The position numbers and the translations under genes are program-made. A DNA stretch of 64,000 nucleotides. Origin: Pseudomonas brassicacearum. Its GTDB lineage: Bacteria > Pseudomonadota > Gammaproteobacteria > Pseudomonadales > Pseudomonadaceae. The stretch is from the NCBI RefSeq assembly GCF_003732225.1, contig NZ_MOBJ01000013.1, forward strand, positions 44,902 through 108,901, written 5' to 3'. How positions within the stretch are numbered: position 1 is the stretch's first letter; the number at the start of each line of letters is the position of its first letter. Below, piece by piece: positions 34,871 through 42,637 of this stretch. Under the pieces are notes generated by a model. That model had not been told where the DNA came from and did no database searches. It saw only the letters and a list, made by a program, of their open reading frames with translations.

Positions 34871-36697
34871 ATGGCTGATCATTACAACGAGCGACAAAGC
34901 GCTATCGACGCTCATGGCATCATCGGTGACATGCGCAGCGCTGCACTGATCAACGACAAGGGCAGCGTGGACTTTTTCTGTTGGCCGGAATTCGACAGCC
35001 CGTCGATTTTCTGCTCATTGCTGGACACCCCGAATGCCGGGATCTTCCAACTGGCACCCGACCTGCCCGATGCTCGACGCGAGCAAATCTACCTGCCCGA
35101 CACCAATGTGCTGCAAACCCGCTGGCTGAGTGAACATGCGGTGGTGGAAATCACCGACCTGCTGCCCATCGGCGACAGCGACGAGAACCAGCCACTATTA
35201 ATCCGCCGTGTGCGACTGGTCAGTGGCCGCGCCACGTTCCACCTGCATTGCGCGGTGCGCCATGACTACGCCCGAGCGCAGACCAAGGCGCGGATCGACG
35301 GTGCAGACATCTGCTTCGAAGCCGCTCATCAGCCTGGTTTACGCTTGCGTGCCAATCAGCCGATGCAGGTTGTACAAAACGCGGCCGTCGCCACCTTCAG
35401 CCTCGAACAGGGACAAAGCGCCGAATTCCTCCTGGGAGCCCTCGACGACCCACGTTTCAAGGATGAAAACAGCGACCTGTGCCTGCAACGCACGCTGAAG
35501 TTCTGGCGCGACTGGATCGGTCGATCCAATTACCGTGGACGCTGGCGTGAAATGGTCAACCGCTCGGCACTGACACTGAAACTGCTGACCTCGCGCAAAC
35601 ACGGTGCGATCCTCGCCGCCGCAACCTTCGGCCTGCCGGAAACACCCGGCGGCGTCCGCAACTGGGACTACCGCTACACCTGGATCCGTGATGCCTCCTT
35701 TACCGTTTACGCCTTCATGCGCCTGGGCTTTATCGAGGAAGCCAACGCCTACATGCGCTGGTTGCGCGGACGGGTCAGCGACTGCCAGGGCAAACCGATG
35801 AAGCTCAACGTCCTGTATGCCATCGATGGTCGTCAGGAGCTGCCGGAAACCGAACTCACGCACCTGTCCGGTCACGGCGACGCCAGACCGGTACGTATCG
35901 GCAACCAGGCCTACGATCAGGTTCAGCTGGATATTTTCGGTGAGTTGATGGACGCGGTGTACCTGGTCAACAAGTACGGTGAAGCTATTTCCCACGAGGG
36001 TTGGCTGCACACCGTCGAGGTCGTCGATCAGGTCTGCGGCACCTGGCAGCAAGAGGATGTCGGCATCTGGGAAATGCGCGGCGAGCAGCATCACTTTCTG
36101 CATTCGCGGCTGATGTGCTGGGTGGCGCTGGATCGAGCCATCCGTCTTGCCTCGAAACGCTCGCTGCCCGCCCCGTTCGCCCGCTGGGACCAAACCCGCC
36201 AAGCGATCTACGCCGACATCTGGAGCAATTTCTGGAACGCCGAACATGGGCATTTCGTCCAGCACATCGGTGGCACCGCGCTCGACGGTTCGATGCTGCT
36301 GATGCCACTGGTGCGCTTCGTCAGCGCCAAGGACCCGCGCTGGCTGTCGACCCTGCAAGCGATCCAGAAAACCCTGGTGCGCGACGGCATGGTTTACCGC
36401 TACCACAATGACGATAGCCAGATCGATGGCCTGCCCGGCACCGAAGGTGCGTTCGCCGCCTGCTCGTTCTGGTACGTCGAATGCCTGGCCCGCGCCGGTC
36501 AGCTCGAAAAAGCCCACCTGGAATTCGAACAACTGCTGCGCTACGCCAACCCGCTCGGGCTATACGCCGAAGAGTTCGACAGCCACGCAAGGCACGTTGG
36601 CAACACGCCACAAGCGCTGACCCATCTGGCACTGATTAGCGCGGCGAGTTTTCTCGATCGGAAACTGAGTGGGGAAAAGAGTTACTGGCAGCCGTAA
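34871..36697 (+). CDS. Glycoside hydrolase family 15 protein (glucoamylase/trehalase-like)
   Basis: Protein of 608 residues without signal peptide. A GH15 N-terminal super-beta-sandwich domain (about 1-230) is followed by an alpha/alpha toroid with the substrate-binding block GGVRNWDYRYTWIRDAS (about 260-277) and a probable catalytic glutamate region in QQEDVGIWEMRGE. Cytoplasmic bacterial members hydrolyse alpha-glucans or trehalose. Monocistronic; the 164-bp gap after the terpenoid operon suggests an independent promoter. Substrate is not decidable. Confidence 0.9.
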   Translation: MADHYNERQSAIDAHGIIGDMRSAALINDKGSVDFFCWPEFDSPSIFCSLLDTPNAGIFQLAPDLPDARREQIYLPDTNVLQTRWLSEHAVVEITDLLPIGDSDENQPLLIRRVRLVSGRATFHLHCAVRHDYARAQTKARIDGADICFEAAHQPGLRLRANQPMQVVQNAAVATFSLEQGQSAEFLLGALDDPRFKDENSDLCLQRTLKFWRDWIGRSNYRGRWREMVNRSALTLKLLTSRKHGAILAAATFGLPETPGGVRNWDYRYTWIRDASFTVYAFMRLGFIEEANAYMRWLRGRVSDCQGKPMKLNVLYAIDGRQELPETELTHLSGHGDARPVRIGNQAYDQVQLDIFGELMDAVYLVNKYGEAISHEGWLHTVEVVDQVCGTWQQEDVGIWEMRGEQHHFLHSRLMCWVALDRAIRLASKRSLPAPFARWDQTRQAIYADIWSNFWNAEHGHFVQHIGGTALDGSMLLMPLVRFVSAKDPRWLSTLQAIQKTLVRDGMVYRYHNDDSQIDGLPGTEGAFAACSFWYVECLARAGQLEKAHLEFEQLLRYANPLGLYAEEFDSHARHVGNTPQALTHLALISAASFLDRKLSGEKSYWQP

Positions 36698-36783
36698 GGT
36701 TCTGGTGACAGACAATCCTTTGTGACAAGGAGACTCGCCCTTTTACCAGTAAGTTAAGGGATTTGAGGCTCGGCACATTCCCC

Positions 36784-36914
36784 GTAGCAGCTGGCGAAGC
36801 CTGCGTTCGGCTGCGAAGCGGCCGTAAATCCTGCATCCACGGTGAACCTGAAAAAACGTGGTGTCTGATTTTACGACTGCTTCGCAGCCGAACGCAGGCT
36901 TCGCCAGCTGCTAC
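36784..36914. repeat. Long imperfect palindromic repeat, copy C
   Basis: GTAGCAGCTGGCGAAGCCTG at the left end and the inverse CAGGCTTCGCCAGCTGCTAC at the right, with centre TGATTTTACGACTGC. The arms differ from copies A and B (GGCGAAGC instead of GCCGAAGG), but both arms changed together, so pairing is kept. Confidence 0.88.
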
Positions 36915-36975
36915 GAATCGTGTAACGGCATGACTGACCGGCAAAAGGGCAAGCCCCTTCGCCACGGGTTGTGCT

Positions 36976-37347
36976 CTACGCGTCCGTGTCGTAAGGATCG
37001 AAATTATCCAGCGCCCGGTTCACCAATAACTCGCTCAACACCACCATCTGCTGAATCGCCAGCGCCACATGACGGCGTGAACCTTCCAGTTCGAAGGCCA
37101 GATCGCTGGCCAGCACATTCACCGACGCCAGGGTTTCGCTGGCGTGGGCCAGCAGGGTTTCGTTATCGGCATCGGGAATGACCACAAACATTTTACCCGG
37201 CCGGGTATCGAGTTTCGGTGGCGGGGTGAACGGCGGCAAGTGGTAATCCAGCGCACGCTCGGCTGCGTCATGCAGCTTGCTGGAGTCGAGGGAGTCGTAA
37301 GGGGATACGCTAGGGTTTTCGGGGGGATTGGGGGTGATTTTGACCAC
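36976..37347 (-). CDS. DUF6124-family protein (123 residues)
   Basis: Start taken at GTG 37347 because GGAG lies eight bases upstream and the product then begins VVKITPNPPENPSVSPYD, matching the paralogue at 8865-9245. Shared blocks are SLDSSKLHDAAERALDY, NETLLAHASETLASVNVLAS and ALAIQQMVVLSELLVNRALD. Family function unknown. It has the same type of structured leader as its paralogue and is flanked on both sides by copies of the long palindromic repeat. Confidence 0.82.
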   Translation of the reverse strand: MVKITPNPPENPSVSPYDSLDSSKLHDAAERALDYHLPPFTPPPKLDTRPGKMFVVIPDADNETLLAHASETLASVNVLASDLAFELEGSRRHVALAIQQMVVLSELLVNRALDNFDPYDTDA

Positions 37348-37400
37348 GGTTGAAACTCCATTCAGAAATTGGAGCTCGCCATTTCTGCGACCAAGCAGAA

Positions 37401-37480
37401 GGGTGGCGAACTGTACGCAGGTTGGTCGACCAGGGAATGGAAACCCGGCAGGGCCTAAGCCCTCCCACGCACAGTTTGCC
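37401..37480 (-). promoter_or_regulatory. Structured 5' leader of the second DUF6124 gene
   Basis: On the minus strand CTGTGCG (37474-37468) can pair with CGTACAG (37417-37411), enclosing the hairpin AGGGCTTAGGCCCT; CGCCACCC follows. Compared with 8735-8817 the outer blocks are conserved while the inner hairpin has different bases that still pair. Confidence 0.5.
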
Positions 37481-37675
37481 AATAAGCAAAAAAACCGCTC
37501 ACGCGGTTCTGTGCGCCATTCTAAACCCGGGCGACCAAACCCAGTCACTGATTTTGCAGCGACCCGCAAAGGCTAGCCCTCGCCCCGCCCTCATCGCAAC
37601 CCTAAAAAACCGTCGGAAATATCCCCTTCTGCACCGCATCTGTAGGAACCAGACCATTAAGCCATCACTCGATCC

Positions 37676-37806
37676 GTAGCAGCTGGCGAAGCCTGCGTTC
37701 GGCTGCGTAGCAGTCGTAAATCCTGCCTCCACGGTTAGCCTGAAAAAACGGGGGTGTCTGATTTTACGGCCGCTACGCAGCCGAACGCAGGCTTCGCCAG
37801 CTGCTA
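37676..37806. repeat. Long imperfect palindromic repeat, copy D
   Basis: Near-identical to copy C (same GTAGCAGCTGGCGAAGCCTG ends, centre GGTGTCTGATTTTACG), 760 bp away on the other side of the DUF6124 gene. Confidence 0.88.
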
Positions 37807-37978
37807 CGGACGGTGTCAGGGCTTACAACCGTTAAACAACAGTGCATTCACGCCCATTGGCGGGAGTCATTCCGCACGCTGAAATATGCGGTTGCAAGCC
37901 AGCCATTCGCCTCATAACATCGCCCCCTCAACGGGTACAGCGGAGCTGTTCAACAAAACCCGCATTCAAGGAATCAGA

Positions 37979-38368
37979 ATGACCCAGCGCATCCAATGCA
38001 GCATCAAAGCACCTCCCCGATCGGGCCTGACCCGGGATCAACTTTGGGAAGCCGAAGACAAAGGTCTGATCAAATGTTGGGAAATCGGTCGCGAACGTGC
38101 CGCTAAATTCCCCGATCTTTCAAAACGCTGCCTGGCCGGCGAACTCCCGGTACTCGGCTGGAAAGGTGGCGTCAGCCGCAGCCTGAAGAAACGCGATAAG
38201 TTCGGCTCCCTCAAATACCTCGCCCAATGGCAAGGCCTGCGTGGTGAAGACCTGGACATCGACCTGACTCAGGAACGGACGATGACCTGCTCCAGCACCA
38301 GAATGGTCGTGACCTTCACCCCGGATCGCTCGAAATACTTCAACCAGCCGTCGGAAATGGAAGCCTAG
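37979..38368 (+). CDS. Hypothetical protein of 129 residues
   Basis: No family recognised. Starts at ATG 37979 (AAGGAATCAGA upstream). The product is basic and soluble, with an N-terminal block TRDQLWEAEDKGLIKCWEIG, a Lys-rich middle (KKRDKFGSLKYLAQWQG) and four cysteines without a CxxC pair. It is followed after 11 bp by a TerB/BRCT-like protein gene, so the two are probably co-transcribed. A nucleic-acid role would be a guess. Confidence 0.7.
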   Translation: MTQRIQCSIKAPPRSGLTRDQLWEAEDKGLIKCWEIGRERAAKFPDLSKRCLAGELPVLGWKGGVSRSLKKRDKFGSLKYLAQWQGLRGEDLDIDLTQERTMTCSSTRMVVTFTPDRSKYFNQPSEMEA

Positions 38369-38379
38369 GAGCAGGACGC

Positions 38380-39012
38380 ATGGTCGATTTACATCAGGAA
38401 TTTCAGAACAGTGTGCTTTTTCACGAGGCACGGATTGATCGCCGCTCGGCCGACGCATTGGTGGGCATTGCCGCTGGTCTAGCCGCCGATGGAAAAATAA
38501 ATCTACAGGAAGCCGAGTTTCTCAAGAGCTGGATCGAAAGCCATCTAAGTCATTTGAGCGATCCAGTCGTGAATCTCCTCTACAAACGCCTCGCCAGCAT
38601 GCTCAGCGATGGAGTTCTGGATGCTGAGGAATCAACCGAACTATTGGAAATGCTGCATCAGTTCGCGGGGCTTCCCGTCGGTTCGACTCAAACCTTTACG
38701 ACTCCCACCAGCCTTCCTCTAAACAATCCACCACCAGCATTGAGCTGGGCCGACCGGGTGTTCATCTTTACCGGCGTCATGGCTTACGGCCCGCGAAAAG
38801 ACTGTGAATCATTGATCCTTGAACGCGGCGGATTGATTGGAGGCTCAGTCAGCAGGAAGGTCCATTATCTGGTGGTCGGCAGTATCGGCAATGATCAATG
38901 GCTGCACAGCAGTTACGGAACCAAGATCAAAAAAGCTGTGGAACTCAGAGAAAGCGGAGTGCCAATCGCCATTGTCAGTGAAGAGCACTGGCAAAAAGTG
39001 CTGTTCGCATAA
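38380..39012 (+). CDS. Protein with TerB-like helical N-terminus and C-terminal BRCT domain
   Basis: Protein of 210 residues from the ATG at 38380 (AGGAGCAGGACGC upstream). Residues 20-100 are helical and contain two acidic DGKINLQEAEFL and DGVLDAEESTELL segments resembling TerB-type metal loops. Residues 125-210 fit a BRCT domain like that of NAD-dependent DNA ligase (FIFTGVMAYGPRKDCESLI, GGLIGGSVSRKVHYLVVG). BRCT domains bind DNA ends or phosphoproteins. It probably works with the 129-residue protein encoded just upstream; biological role unknown. Confidence 0.8.
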   Translation: MVDLHQEFQNSVLFHEARIDRRSADALVGIAAGLAADGKINLQEAEFLKSWIESHLSHLSDPVVNLLYKRLASMLSDGVLDAEESTELLEMLHQFAGLPVGSTQTFTTPTSLPLNNPPPALSWADRVFIFTGVMAYGPRKDCESLILERGGLIGGSVSRKVHYLVVGSIGNDQWLHSSYGTKIKKAVELRESGVPIAIVSEEHWQKVLFA

Positions 39013-39046
39013 TCCTTCAACCTCGAGTCTTTGTGGGGGTGTACAG

Positions 39047-39952
39047 ATGAAAAAAGAGACGCTGACCCAGTATGTTCATACCCCCTGTCTGACCATTGCC
39101 TACGAAGAACATGGCCCGATCTCGGGCGAGCCGGTCATTTTGCTTCACGGCTTTCCCTACGACCCACGCAGCTATGACGACATCGCTCCGGGCCTCGCTG
39201 AGCGTGGCTATCGGGTGATCGTGCCTTACCTGCGGGGTTACGGCCCAACCCGATTCAACAGCGCGAACCTGATGCGCTCCGGCCAACAAGCTGCGTTGGC
39301 GCAGGATCTACTGGACTTGATGGACGCATTGGCGATTCCCCAAGCCGCACTTTGTGGCTACGACTGGGGTGGTCGGGCGGCGTGTATCGTCGCAGCGCTG
39401 TGGCCAGAACGGGTGCGCTGCCTGGTGAGCGGGGACGGCTACAACGTTCAAGACATCCCGAACTCGACTCAGCCTTTGGTGCCCGAGACCGAGCACCGGC
39501 TCTGGTATCAGTACTACTTTCACACCCAGCGCGGTGTTGACGGCTTGACCACCAACCGTCGAGAGCTGTGTGAATTGCTTTGGCGGCTTTGGTCGCCTAC
39601 TTGGGCACGTGGCCCAGAGCTGTATCCGCTGAGCGCACAAGCTTTTGACAATCCGGACTTCGTCGACGTGGTGATTCACTCGTATCGACACCGATTCATG
39701 TACGCGCCGGGCGATCCGGCTCTTGAGCACATAGAACAAGCGCTGACTCAGCAGCCACCTATCGGCGTGCCGACGATCTCCCTGTGTGGGGCTGATGACG
39801 GCGTGGGTCCGGCGGCTGAGGTTGATGACGATATCGGGCTGTTTACCGGGTACTACGAGCGCCGGGTTCTGTCAGGGGTCGGCCACAACATCCCGCAAGA
39901 AGCGCCCAAGGCGACGCTCGCTGCGCTATTGGAATTGCTGGAAGCTCCCTGA
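39047..39952 (+). CDS. Alpha/beta hydrolase (haloalkane dehalogenase/epoxide hydrolase-like)
   Basis: Protein of 301 residues from the ATG at 39047. Oxyanion motif HGFPYDPRS, nucleophile elbow GYDWGG with an Asp nucleophile rather than Ser, and catalytic His in GVGHNIPQEAP. An Asp nucleophile points to epoxide hydrolase, haloacetate or haloalkane dehalogenase chemistry through an ester intermediate. No signal peptide. It converges with the GlxA-type regulator gene and ends one base before that gene's stop. Substrate unknown. Confidence 0.88.
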   Translation: MKKETLTQYVHTPCLTIAYEEHGPISGEPVILLHGFPYDPRSYDDIAPGLAERGYRVIVPYLRGYGPTRFNSANLMRSGQQAALAQDLLDLMDALAIPQAALCGYDWGGRAACIVAALWPERVRCLVSGDGYNVQDIPNSTQPLVPETEHRLWYQYYFHTQRGVDGLTTNRRELCELLWRLWSPTWARGPELYPLSAQAFDNPDFVDVVIHSYRHRFMYAPGDPALEHIEQALTQQPPIGVPTISLCGADDGVGPAAEVDDDIGLFTGYYERRVLSGVGHNIPQEAPKATLAALLELLEAP

Positions 39953-39953
39953 C

Positions 39954-40940
39954 TCAAACCTCCTCAACAACACTCTCCCGCGAAAACCGTTCGCGATACG
40001 CTTGCGGTGTCACGCCTATGGCCCGCAGGAAACTGCGGCGCAGGGTTTCTTCGCTGCCGAACCCGCATTGCACGGCGATCCGTTTGATCGGCACTCCAGT
40101 GTCACTGAGCAATCGTCGTGCAGTTTCGACGCGAATCAGTTCGATCGCCCGCGCCGGGGTCTGGCCGGTGTCGGCGCGATAGTGGCGGATGAAGCTGCGC
40201 TCGCTCATGCCGGCTTGCAGGGCCAGCGCCGGGATGCCGAGGTCCAGGGAGAGGTTTTCGGCGATCCAGGCGTGCAGCTCATCAAAGCGGTTGCCGTGCT
40301 GTTGCAGGTCCAGGGTCACGCTGAACTGCGACTGGCCGCCAGGGCGTTTGAGGAACACCACCAGTTGTCGGGCGACTTCCAGGGCGATGCCGCGCCCCAG
40401 ATCCGCTTCCACCAGCGCTAGCGCCAGATCGATGCCGGCCGTGACCCCGGCCGAGGTCCAGACCGGGCCGTCGTTGATGAAGATCGGGTTGGGTTCGACC
40501 CGCAGTTTCGGGTGCTTTTGCGCCAGCTGATCGCAGCGGGTCCAGTGGGTGACCACTCGACGACCGTCAAGCCAGCCGCTGGCCGCCAGCAAAAATGCGC
40601 CGGTGCACACCGAGGTCACGCGCCGGGAAACCGCAGCCTGTTGGCGCACCCAGTCCACCAGCACAGCGTCTTCGGCCGCCGCATAGACACCCCAGCCGCC
40701 CGCGATGATCAACGTATCGGAAGGTCCGTCCGGTAACGGTTCGGCCAGCAACGCCAACCCGGCCGAGGACATCACCGCCCCGCCGCCATCGGCAATGACC
40801 GTCGGCGCATAGGGCGGCGGCAATCCTCGCTGCGCGGCAATGTCATTGGCCGAGGCAAACACCTGCAACGGCCCGGTGACATCGAGCAATTGCACATTGG
40901 CGAAGGCCAGCACATGAACGGTTTTCGGTGAGTTCGGCAT
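39954..40940 (-). CDS. GlxA-type AraC-family regulator (DJ-1/PfpI + AraC HTH)
   Basis: Protein of 328 residues from the ATG at 40940; a longer reading from TTG 40979 would run through a palindromic operator and is less likely. N-terminal DJ-1/PfpI-like domain (residues 8-185, SVCTGAFLLAASGWL) and C-terminal AraC/XylS helix-turn-helices (GMSERSFIRHYRADTGQTPAR, KRIAVQCGFGSEETLRRSF). It is divergent from the isonitrile hydratase gene, which shares the DJ-1/PfpI fold, so it probably controls it. Confidence 0.92.
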   Translation of the reverse strand: MPNSPKTVHVLAFANVQLLDVTGPLQVFASANDIAAQRGLPPPYAPTVIADGGGAVMSSAGLALLAEPLPDGPSDTLIIAGGWGVYAAAEDAVLVDWVRQQAAVSRRVTSVCTGAFLLAASGWLDGRRVVTHWTRCDQLAQKHPKLRVEPNPIFINDGPVWTSAGVTAGIDLALALVEADLGRGIALEVARQLVVFLKRPGGQSQFSVTLDLQQHGNRFDELHAWIAENLSLDLGIPALALQAGMSERSFIRHYRADTGQTPARAIELIRVETARRLLSDTGVPIKRIAVQCGFGSEETLRRSFLRAIGVTPQAYRERFSRESVVEEV

Positions 40941-40963
40941 GGTTGGCGTAATTCGAGGGTTTA

Positions 40964-40979
40964 TTGGCGTGTACGCCAA
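40964..40979. promoter_or_regulatory. Perfect 7-2-7 palindrome between divergent regulator and inhA
   Basis: TTGGCGT-GT-ACGCCAA, with an additional half-site TTGGCGTA at 40943-40950 immediately before the regulator's start codon. The position between divergent genes makes it a good candidate binding site of the GlxA-type regulator (autoregulation and control of inhA). Confidence 0.5.
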
Positions 40980-41049
40980 ATCCTACGGGCATACAGTCAA
41001 ACCGTCCACCCGAACCGGGTGAGAACACGCAGACCAAGGAGATAGCGTC

Positions 41050-41730
41050 ATGACGTTGCAGATCGGTTTTCTGTTGTTTCCACAGGTGCAGCAATTGGAC
41101 CTGACCGGACCTTACGATGTGCTGGCCTCGCTGCCGGACGTGAAGGTGCATTTGATCTGGAAGGACCTGGTCCCTGTGACGGCAAGCACCGGCCTGGTCC
41201 TGAAGCCGACCACCACATTCGATGACTGCCCGGACCTGGATGTGATTTGCATCCCCGGAGGCAGCGGCGTCGGAGCATTGATGGAAGATCCGCAGACCCT
41301 TGCATTCATTCAGGCGCAAGCCGCCAAAGCACGCTACGTGACCTCGGTGTGCACCGGCGCATTGGTGCTCGGCGCGGCTGGATTGCTCAAGGGCAAACGT
41401 GCGACGACCCACTGGGCCTACCATGAATTACTGAGTCTTTTGGGCGCTATTCCGGTTCGAGACCGGGTGGTGCGCGACGGCAATCTGCTGACGGGTGGCG
41501 GGATCACTGCCGGTATCGATTTTGCCCTGACCCTGGCCGCCGAGTTGTATGGCGATGACGTGGCGCAACGGGTGCAGTTGCAACTCGAATACGCGCCTGC
41601 ACCGCCGTTCAATTCCGGCGACCCGCACACCGCGCCGAAAGCCGTGCTGGAGGAAGCTCATCGGCGGACAGCCGCCTCGCTCAACCAGCGCACGCTGATC
41701 ACCGAACGCGTAGCGGCACGGCTCGGTTAA
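41050..41730 (+). CDS. inhA: Isonitrile hydratase (DJ-1/PfpI family)
   Basis: Protein of 226 residues from the ATG at 41050 (AAGGAGATAGCGTC upstream). DJ-1/PfpI fold with the nucleophilic Cys in TSVCTGALVLGAAGLL and the acidic elbow ICIPGGSGVG. It closely resembles Pseudomonas InhA, which hydrates isonitriles to N-substituted formamides in the cytosol. It is divergent from the GlxA-type regulator gene and followed by the tandem small RNAs on the opposite strand. Confidence 0.9.
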   Translation: MTLQIGFLLFPQVQQLDLTGPYDVLASLPDVKVHLIWKDLVPVTASTGLVLKPTTTFDDCPDLDVICIPGGSGVGALMEDPQTLAFIQAQAAKARYVTSVCTGALVLGAAGLLKGKRATTHWAYHELLSLLGAIPVRDRVVRDGNLLTGGGITAGIDFALTLAAELYGDDVAQRVQLQLEYAPAPPFNSGDPHTAPKAVLEEAHRRTAASLNQRTLITERVAARLG

Positions 41731-41770
41731 GCGCTTGGCCAGGTCTGAAACAGACTTTTACAGCGCTCAT

Positions 41771-41882
41771 AAAAAAACCCGCCGAAGCGGGTTTTCCAAG
41801 ACCATGACGACATCCTGTCGCTGCATTCCTTGCAAATGGTCGATCATCCATGACCCTGAGCGCGTCCTGCGCTGCAGTTGAT
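41771..41882 (-). ncRNA. rsmX: RsmX-type small RNA, promoter-distal copy
   Basis: Read on the minus strand, a -10 box TAATCT (41894-41889) precedes a ~112-nt transcript with several GGA motifs in predicted loops (GCGCAGGACGCG, GACAGGATGTC, CATGGATG, CAAGGA) and ends in AAAACCCGCTTCGGCGGGTTTTTTT. Multiple loop GGA motifs are the hallmark of RsmX/Y/Z RNAs, which sequester the translational repressors RsmA/E. Length and architecture fit RsmX. Identity is by pattern, not by alignment. Confidence 0.72.
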
Positions 41883-41938
41883 GGAGTCAGATTAGGCCTG
41901 AAACCAAAAGCGCAAAAGACGACATACCATCGACCGTG

Positions 41939-41956
41939 CGTAAGCCATTGGCTATG
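41939..41956 (-). promoter_or_regulatory. GacA upstream activating box of the distal RsmX-type gene
   Basis: Plus strand CGTAAG-CC-AT-TG-GCTATG against the consensus TGTAAG-NN-AT-NN-CTTACA: one half nearly perfect and the central AT kept. Its edge is 44 bp from the -10 box, as in the other copy. Confidence 0.55.
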
Positions 41957-41995
41957 CGTCAGCGTAAGCCCTCATCAGCCCCTTTCCTGCAGACG

Positions 41996-42108
41996 AAAAA
42001 AAACCCGCCGAAGCGGGTTTTTCAAGACCATGATGACATCCTGTCGCTGCGATCCTTGCAAATGGTCGATCATCCATGACCCTGAGCGCGTCCTGCGCTT
42101 CAGTTGAT
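41996..42108 (-). ncRNA. rsmX: RsmX-type small RNA, promoter-proximal copy
   Basis: Second tandem copy, over 90% identical to the first across ~115 bp. The -10 TAATCT is at 42120-42115, the AGGA loop motifs are the same, and the terminator is AAAAACCCGCTTCGGCGGGTTTTTTTT. Differences (for example ATTCCTTG versus GATCCTTG on the plus strand) lie outside the GGA loops. Confidence 0.75.
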
Positions 42109-42164
42109 GGGTGTAGATTAAACTTCGGATCCAATCTGAAATAGACGACATCGTTACTAGCGCG

Positions 42165-42182
42165 TGTAAGACATTCGCCATT
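42165..42182 (-). promoter_or_regulatory. GacA upstream activating box of the proximal RsmX-type gene
   Basis: Plus strand TGTAAG-AC-AT-TC-GCCATT: one perfect half-site and the central AT of the GacA consensus. It is 44 bp from the -10 box, placing the centre near -65. Confidence 0.6.
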
Positions 42183-42274
42183 GCAGCACTTCCGAAAACC
42201 CTTAGAGCCGTCAGGTCTCAAGCATCCGAGTCGCGAGTAGTGCGTCAGACAAGGCTCAAACACGCTGGGTCAAT

Positions 42275-42637
42275 TCATTGTTCGACAAAGGATTTCAGAT
42301 TCGTCAACGCGTGGTCCCACTGCCGACTGATGATTTCCAGCGAGCGCCGCGCCTCGTCCAATTGCGTCGGCTCAAAGACCCACCGGCGCTCACGCCCCAG
42401 CTTGGTGTCACGCACCAGACCGGCGTCCGCGAGCACCCGCAAGTGTTTGGTCACGGCCTGACGACTGATGTCGGTGCCCACGGTCAGTTGCGCGATCGAC
42501 ATCGCCCCGCCGCCGCACAGCACGTCGATCAGCCGCAGCCGGGTTTCGTCGCCGAGCGCGGCGAAGGTCAGCGCCGAACGGCCCAGCGCAGTGGCGGCCG
42601 ACGGTGCATCCAGTGTCAAGGAGTCAGGGTGCGGCAA
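42275..42637 (-). CDS. ArsR-family transcriptional regulator
   Basis: Protein of 120 residues beginning at TTG 42637, overlapping the end of the upstream gene by 14 bp. Winged helix-turn-helix: FAALGDETRLRLIDVLCGGGAMSIAQL and SRQAVTKHLRVLADAGLV. No metal-binding Cys pair of the ArsR/SmtB type is seen. It belongs to the subgroup paired with SRPBCC/AHSA1 proteins, and such a gene is directly upstream. It probably autoregulates the pair. Confidence 0.88.
   Translation of the reverse strand: MPHPDSLTLDAPSAATALGRSALTFAALGDETRLRLIDVLCGGGAMSIAQLTVGTDISRQAVTKHLRVLADAGLVRDTKLGRERRWVFEPTQLDEARRSLEIISRQWDHALTNLKSFVEQ

Larger units (their letters stand above)
37348..37978. other. 631-bp intergenic region between DUF6124 and the next rightward gene
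   Basis: Holds the structured leader (37401-37480), a small AAAAAACCGCTCACGCGGTT hairpin near 37489, the palindromic repeat copy D (37676-37806) and the promoter of the gene at 37979. No other gene is supported. Confidence 0.6.
41731..42274. other. 544-bp intergenic region carrying two tandem small RNA genes
   Basis: No protein gene. Two ~125-bp direct repeats (41771-41894 and 41996-42120), each a complete minus-strand unit: upstream box, -10, AGGA-rich transcript and intrinsic terminator. The segment 42183-42274 holds nothing recognised. Confidence 0.8.
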
